From a virus, in the IMG/VR virus record IMGVR_UViG_3300037089_000725, positions 1-25,215 of that record: DNA of 25,215 nucleotides; one strand, written 5' to 3'. The notes beneath the pieces are model-generated. The model saw nothing but the letters and a program-made list of their open reading frames with translations, made no database searches and was not told the DNA's origin. Position numbers and translations under genes: made by a program. This document shows, piece by piece, positions 22,102-25,215 of the stretch (its first letter is position 1; the number at the start of each line of letters is the position of its first letter).

Positions 22102-24924
22102 ATGACCTTTGAAGATTTCGCCAAAAAATATACCTCCCGGCCGATCGTTTTGCTGGAAATCGATTTTGATTCGGGCATTCGTCGCTATGCCTCCATCGAT
22201 GTGGCGGGTGCCGATTTCTATTCCGGAAAGGTGCTCTCCTTTGGTTCCGCGACTCGCGCCATGGGGCGCGAGACCGGCGAATATGAGATCTCCAACGTCA
22301 CGACCACATTATCAAATCTCGATCTGGAATTCTCGCGCCTACTGGCCACCGAGCCGATCCGCAATCGTGACGTCCGCTATAAGGTGGGATTCGTCGGTCT
22401 CGCACTGGAGGGTTTTCGGACCGTAATGCCCGGGATCATTGATGATTACCAGATCTCCGGGGATTCATTCATCATCACGGTCCGGGATGCGTCCTCGGCC
22501 TATTTTGACCAGATGCCGCCAGCCGTGGTGCAAAAGACGGATTTCCCCAATTGCGACCAATCCTCGGAAGGCAACGCGATTCCGATCATCTTTGGCGAGG
22601 TCACTTCAGTCGGCGGCCTTGGGGGCGGCGCCATGCCGGCGCTCTATGTCGACACGACCGCTTTCAAATACCTCATTGCCGGCCATCCCGTGCTGTCTGT
22701 TGACGCCGTTTATGCCGATGGGGTCCCAGTGTCCATTCCTACTATTTCGGGGGATTCCCTCGGCACGTATCTTACCTTTGGTACCGATCAGGGCACCTCC
22801 AAGATCACCTGGGACGGGCAAGGCTTGCCATATGCCTGTATCCACCACACCGGGACATATCCTGGGACGGGAGATGCTTCGTCTTACTGTCGTTTTTTAG
22901 ACCAGACCTATGAGATCGCCAGCGGAGATCATCTGGAATATGATATTTTCATTGATCCGCGCAATTCCAATTCCAAATACACGCTCGATTTCCGCATGGA
23001 CGACGGTTCTTGGTTTTCAGACACGCCAATTGAGGATGAGGATGGCTTCGGGCTATTGCTCGATTCCTCTTCGCCCGCTTTCGGGCTTTGGTACCACCGA
23101 ATTATCAATTTAAGTTCACTCGCCGGGAAGACAATCTCCAACTGGTGGTCCGCGCATCAAGGGACCGCCGCTGGCGATTACCGCATTAAGGTGGCGAATG
23201 CTAGAATCACCAACGGGGCCACCCTGAAGACCACAATCTATGATTCCGGTCCCATCACCGTGACGCAGGAAAGTGGCGGCTACACGGACATCATCTGCGC
23301 GGCAGGTGACCTCATCACGAATGCGGTCGATTGTTTCGAACAATTCCTGCTCATGATTCCAAATTTCTCCTCCGCTAAGATCAATTATGTGAGCTTTTGC
23401 GCCGCCTGCGCGATATGCGCCGCTCGCAGTTATGTTTTTTCAAATGGTCTTTTTGAAAAGCTGGATGTTCATGATTGGATCAGCAGGCTGGTTGGATCCT
23501 TCGATGCCGCATTCTTTGTTGACCACGAGGGGCTATTTTCACTGTCGATTTCCGATCCCGGAAATACCGCCAACCAGGTCGCGGTTTTCTCCGATATGGA
23601 TGATATTTTGAAGAGCAGTCTGGTGATCTCGCCACGGTTCACCGACCTGACCAACCGAATCGGATACCGATACGGGTACCGCCCCTCCAAGGGCGATTGG
23701 ACCCATTCCGATGAAGCAAAATCCTCGGCATCGATCGCCTCGCTGTTGCGAGAATACAGCAGCGAAGTCGATCTTTGGTTCATCTCCGACGCCGCCGCTG
23801 CCATGGATCTGATCACGCGAAAATTGAACCGCCTCCGGGACGGCTCCTTCGACGTAGTTCTGAAAGAACCTCTCTACGCTCTGATCGTCGATCTGGCCGA
23901 CAAAATTGGAGTCAGCCATCGGTTCGGTCCCAACGCCGCTGGGTCAGGATGGAAAGCGCGAGATTTCTACGTTGACCGGATATTGCTCGACCTCGATCAA
24001 AAGTCGGTCGAGATCGAGGCCACCGATCTCCAGGCTTCCGATATTCCAATTGCCTTCGCCTTCACCGATGTCGTCGTCGGCACGCTGGCCACCGTGATCA
24101 CCTCCGATCCCATCATCGTGACCGGAGTCAATGTTCCCATTGCTATTTCGATCACTGGCGGGGAATATCAGGTCGGCGGTGGCGCCTGGAAATCTGACGG
24201 CGGCATGGTTGAAAACGGCCAAGCGGTCCGGGTCCGAATAACTTCGGCCAGCGAATTTTCAACGCACGTCTCCTGTACGCTGACGATCGGCGGGGTGAGT
24301 GATGATTTTGACGTCACCACCGAGGCGATGGACAACAGCCCCGATGCATTTGACCTTGGCGATATAACGGATTCCGGGCGCTCTGTGCTCAATGAATCCA
24401 ACACGGTCCATGTTTCCGGCATAAACACTGCGATCGCCATCTCGATCAGCGGTGGCGGAGGGCAATATAGAAAGAATGGCGGCGGGTGGACCAGCGCTGC
24501 TGGAACGGTCGTGAATGGCGATTCGGTTGAGGTTATTTTAACCTCATCCCCCGATTGGGACGAGATGGTTTCTACCACCCTCAATATCGGCGGGGTCACG
24601 GACGCATTCACGGTTATGACCCATCTCGATACGACTCCGGACGATTTCTATTTTGATTACCAAGATGGCGTTCAATTCCACAGCACCATCTATTCCAACG
24701 TGGTTTTGATTGAAGGCATTAATTCGCCCGCCGCGGTCACGATCGTCGGTGGAGAATATTCCATCGATGTGGGCGGCTTCACGAGCGATCCCGGAGTGAT
24801 CAATAATTCCCTTAGTCTGCGATTGGCCTTGGTTTCCGCGAGCAATCCTGACCACGAGACCTCCTGCACGGTCACCGTCGGAGGCGTCGAATCGACCTTC
24901 ACGGTTCGGACCATCGCCGGTTAA
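22102..24924 (+). CDS. Tail hub/tip protein with three C-terminal Ig-like repeats
   Basis: The 940-residue protein is the last phage gene before the terminus. Its first 165 residues ([39 protein letters not shown]) look like the hub domain found in tail-tip proteins that follow tape measure and Dit genes in B3/D3112-like phages. A beta-sandwich insert at about 255-400 ([40 protein letters not shown]) resembles a carbohydrate-binding module. Residues about 410-650 return to hub-like sequence ([58 protein letters not shown]). From about 655 to the end there are three Ig-like repeats. These repeats are common in bacterial surface and secreted proteins and may contact the host surface. No hydrolase motif was found. 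Confidence 0.75.
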   Translation: MTFEDFAKKYTSRPIVLLEIDFDSGIRRYASIDVAGADFYSGKVLSFGSATRAMGRETGEYEISNVTTTLSNLDLEFSRLLATEPIRNRDVRYKVGFVGLALEGFRTVMPGIIDDYQISGDSFIITVRDASSAYFDQMPPAVVQKTDFPNCDQSSEGNAIPIIFGEVTSVGGLGGGAMPALYVDTTAFKYLIAGHPVLSVDAVYADGVPVSIPTISGDSLGTYLTFGTDQGTSKITWDGQGLPYACIHHTGTYPGTGDASSYCRFLDQTYEIASGDHLEYDIFIDPRNSNSKYTLDFRMDDGSWFSDTPIEDEDGFGLLLDSSSPAFGLWYHRIINLSSLAGKTISNWWSAHQGTAAGDYRIKVANARITNGATLKTTIYDSGPITVTQESGGYTDIICAAGDLITNAVDCFEQFLLMIPNFSSAKINYVSFCAACAICAARSYVFSNGLFEKLDVHDWISRLVGSFDAAFFVDHEGLFSLSISDPGNTANQVAVFSDMDDILKSSLVISPRFTDLTNRIGYRYGYRPSKGDWTHSDEAKSSASIASLLREYSSEVDLWFISDAAAAMDLITRKLNRLRDGSFDVVLKEPLYALIVDLADKIGVSHRFGPNAAGSGWKARDFYVDRILLDLDQKSVEIEATDLQASDIPIAFAFTDVVVGTLATVITSDPIIVTGVNVPIAISITGGEYQVGGGAWKSDGGMVENGQAVRVRITSASEFSTHVSCTLTIGGVSDDFDVTTEAMDNSPDAFDLGDITDSGRSVLNESNTVHVSGINTAIAISISGGGGQYRKNGGGWTSAAGTVVNGDSVEVILTSSPDWDEMVSTTLNIGGVTDAFTVMTHLDTTPDDFYFDYQDGVQFHSTIYSNVVLIEGINSPAAVTIVGGEYSIDVGGFTSDPGVINNSLSLRLALVSASNPDHETSCTVTVGGVESTFTVRTIAG
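24112..24915 (+). repeat. Three Ig-like repeats in the tail-tip gene
   Basis: Units begin near 24112, 24406 and 24700, a period of about 98 residues. Each reads like x-V-x-G-I-N-x-P-x-A-I-x-I-x-G-G-x-Y ... G-G-x-W-T-S ... N-G-x-x-V-x-V ... S-x-T-x-x-I-G-G-V-x-x-x-F-x-V-x-T. The second copy is closest to the first; the third has lost several glycines. Confidence 0.85.
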
Positions 24925-24960
24925 TTTTGGTCCCCGCGGATTGGCCATTTTTGGGGGGGT

Positions 24961-25054
24961 GGAAAATGCGGAAAATAAGTCAGAACTCGGTCCGATTTGG
25001 GGTAACTCTCAGGCGGTGACATTTTTTGTCATTTTGGCATTTTCCGCATTTTCC
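24961..25054. repeat. Perfect 16-bp inverted repeat flanking a 62-bp spacer near the right end
   Basis: GGAAAATGCGGAAAAT (24961-24976) is the exact reverse complement of ATTTTCCGCATTTTCC (25039-25054). Between them TGACA (25017-25021) and TGTCA (25027-25031) form a smaller dyad with a T5 loop. The run lies between the last tail gene and the terminal repeats. It may be a transcription terminator for the late operon, or a site for transposition proteins. No gene is seen in 24925-25121. Confidence 0.7.
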
Positions 25055-25065
25055 TACTCTCGAAT

Positions 25066-25121
25066 AAAGTGGGACAACTCTAATTTAAAGTGGGACACAC
25101 TCTCATTTAAAGTGGGCCGCA
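25066..25121. mobile_element. Probable right end of the transposable phage: three tandem AAAGTGGG repeats
   Basis: AAAGTGGG begins at 25066, 25087 and 25109, spacings 21 and 22 bp; the first two copies extend to TAAAGTGGGACA and the last two to ATTTAAAGTGGG. Read from the outside inward the end is 5'-TGCGGCCCACTTTAAATGAG, beginning with TG as do Mu and IS21-family ends, and IS21-family ends also carry repeated CCCACTTT-like sites. The repeats are probably transposase binding sites. The outer boundary at CA (25120-25121) is placed by the TG/CA rule and by the start of host coding sequence after it. Confidence 0.65.
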
Positions 25122-25123
25122 AT

Positions 25124-25215
25124 ATGCTCAATAATCTTTACAAGCAGACGCCCATGCAGTCCTCCTTCGGCGTCATCATGCTGGCCATCGTCAACGGCCA
25201 GCCGAAGGTGTTGAA
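25124..25215 (+). pseudogene. gyrA: Internal fragment of DNA gyrase subunit A (host), cut by the element and by the window edge
   Basis: Thirty codons in one frame read [20 protein letters not shown] then [10 protein letters not shown], the well-conserved GyrA segment that in the E. coli protein lies at roughly residues 330-360 (VVLNNLYSQTQLQVSFG). The catalytic Tyr and everything N-terminal to it are absent: the match starts only two bases after the inferred element end at 25121. The fragment has no ribosome binding site or start of its own and runs off the right edge. ParC is the main alternative, but LNNLYKQT and [17 protein letters not shown] fit GyrA better. It is host DNA by inference, either the flank of an integrated prophage or host DNA joined during transposition or packaging. 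Confidence 0.8.

Noticed and set aside
25066-25121. Remnant of an independent IS21 element rather than the phage end
   Set aside because: Not excluded, but no istA/istB remnant lies inside the boundary: the last phage tail gene ends less than 200 bp away, as expected for a Mu-like right end.
1-25215. tRNA genes, defence systems, toxin-antitoxin pairs or integrase
   Set aside because: I looked for tRNA-like cloverleaf ends, characteristic nuclease or recombinase motifs and small paired genes and saw none; all substantial genes are accounted for by virion assembly.

Overview
The window is the late (structural) half of a transposable, Mu-related phage or prophage, ending at what looks like its right terminus, followed by a 94-bp scrap of a bacterial DNA gyrase A gene. 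All credible genes lie on the + strand, tightly packed, mostly with AAGGAG-type ribosome binding sites and short or overlapping junctions. Base composition looks moderately GC-rich. The host is an unidentified bacterium with a GyrA of the 'LNNLYKQT...SFG' type. No transposase, repressor, endolysin or integrase is present; those would lie to the left of base 1.

Layout. (1) 50-647: two small genes, one a coiled coil with a C-terminal membrane segment, in the place where Mu-like phages keep lysis and small accessory genes. (2) 647-5188: Mu-type packaging and head-morphogenesis block: gp27-like DUF3486 protein, gp28-like large terminase, gp29-like DUF935 portal, gp30/F-like minor head protein. 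(3) 5204-8566: a small zinc-ribbon relative, a promoter-like sequence, a Mu I-like protease with a nested in-frame scaffold start, a two-repeat decoration-like protein and a major capsid protein that does not resemble Mu gpT. (4) 8691-10232: connector genes of the gp36 (DUF1320), gpG and gp37 (DUF1834) types. (5) 10243-12873: a probable tail tube protein, then two overlapping frames arranged like the frameshifted tail assembly chaperones of long-tailed phages. (6) 12883-17320: a run of fibre-like, beta-rich and unknown proteins, including one built from sixteen 14-residue repeats, a 56-residue zinc-ribbon-like protein and a BppU-like small protein. (7) 17375-24924: a 1318-residue tape measure and two large tail-tip proteins, the last ending in three Ig-like repeats.

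There is no tail sheath and no contractile baseplate set, so the virion is best read as a siphovirus with a Mu-type head-assembly pathway, comparable in plan to the B3/D3112-like transposable siphophages.

The right edge is the most unusual part. Three tandem AAAGTGGG repeats at 21-22 bp spacing lie just before a CA dinucleotide at 25120-25121, after which the sequence becomes gyrA coding DNA without its upstream part. This is what the right end of a Mu/IS21-type transposing element inserted in gyrA should look like. The best candidates for undescribed biology are this terminus, the 14-residue repeat protein, the probable -1 frameshift and the displaced fibre cassette between chaperone and tape measure.
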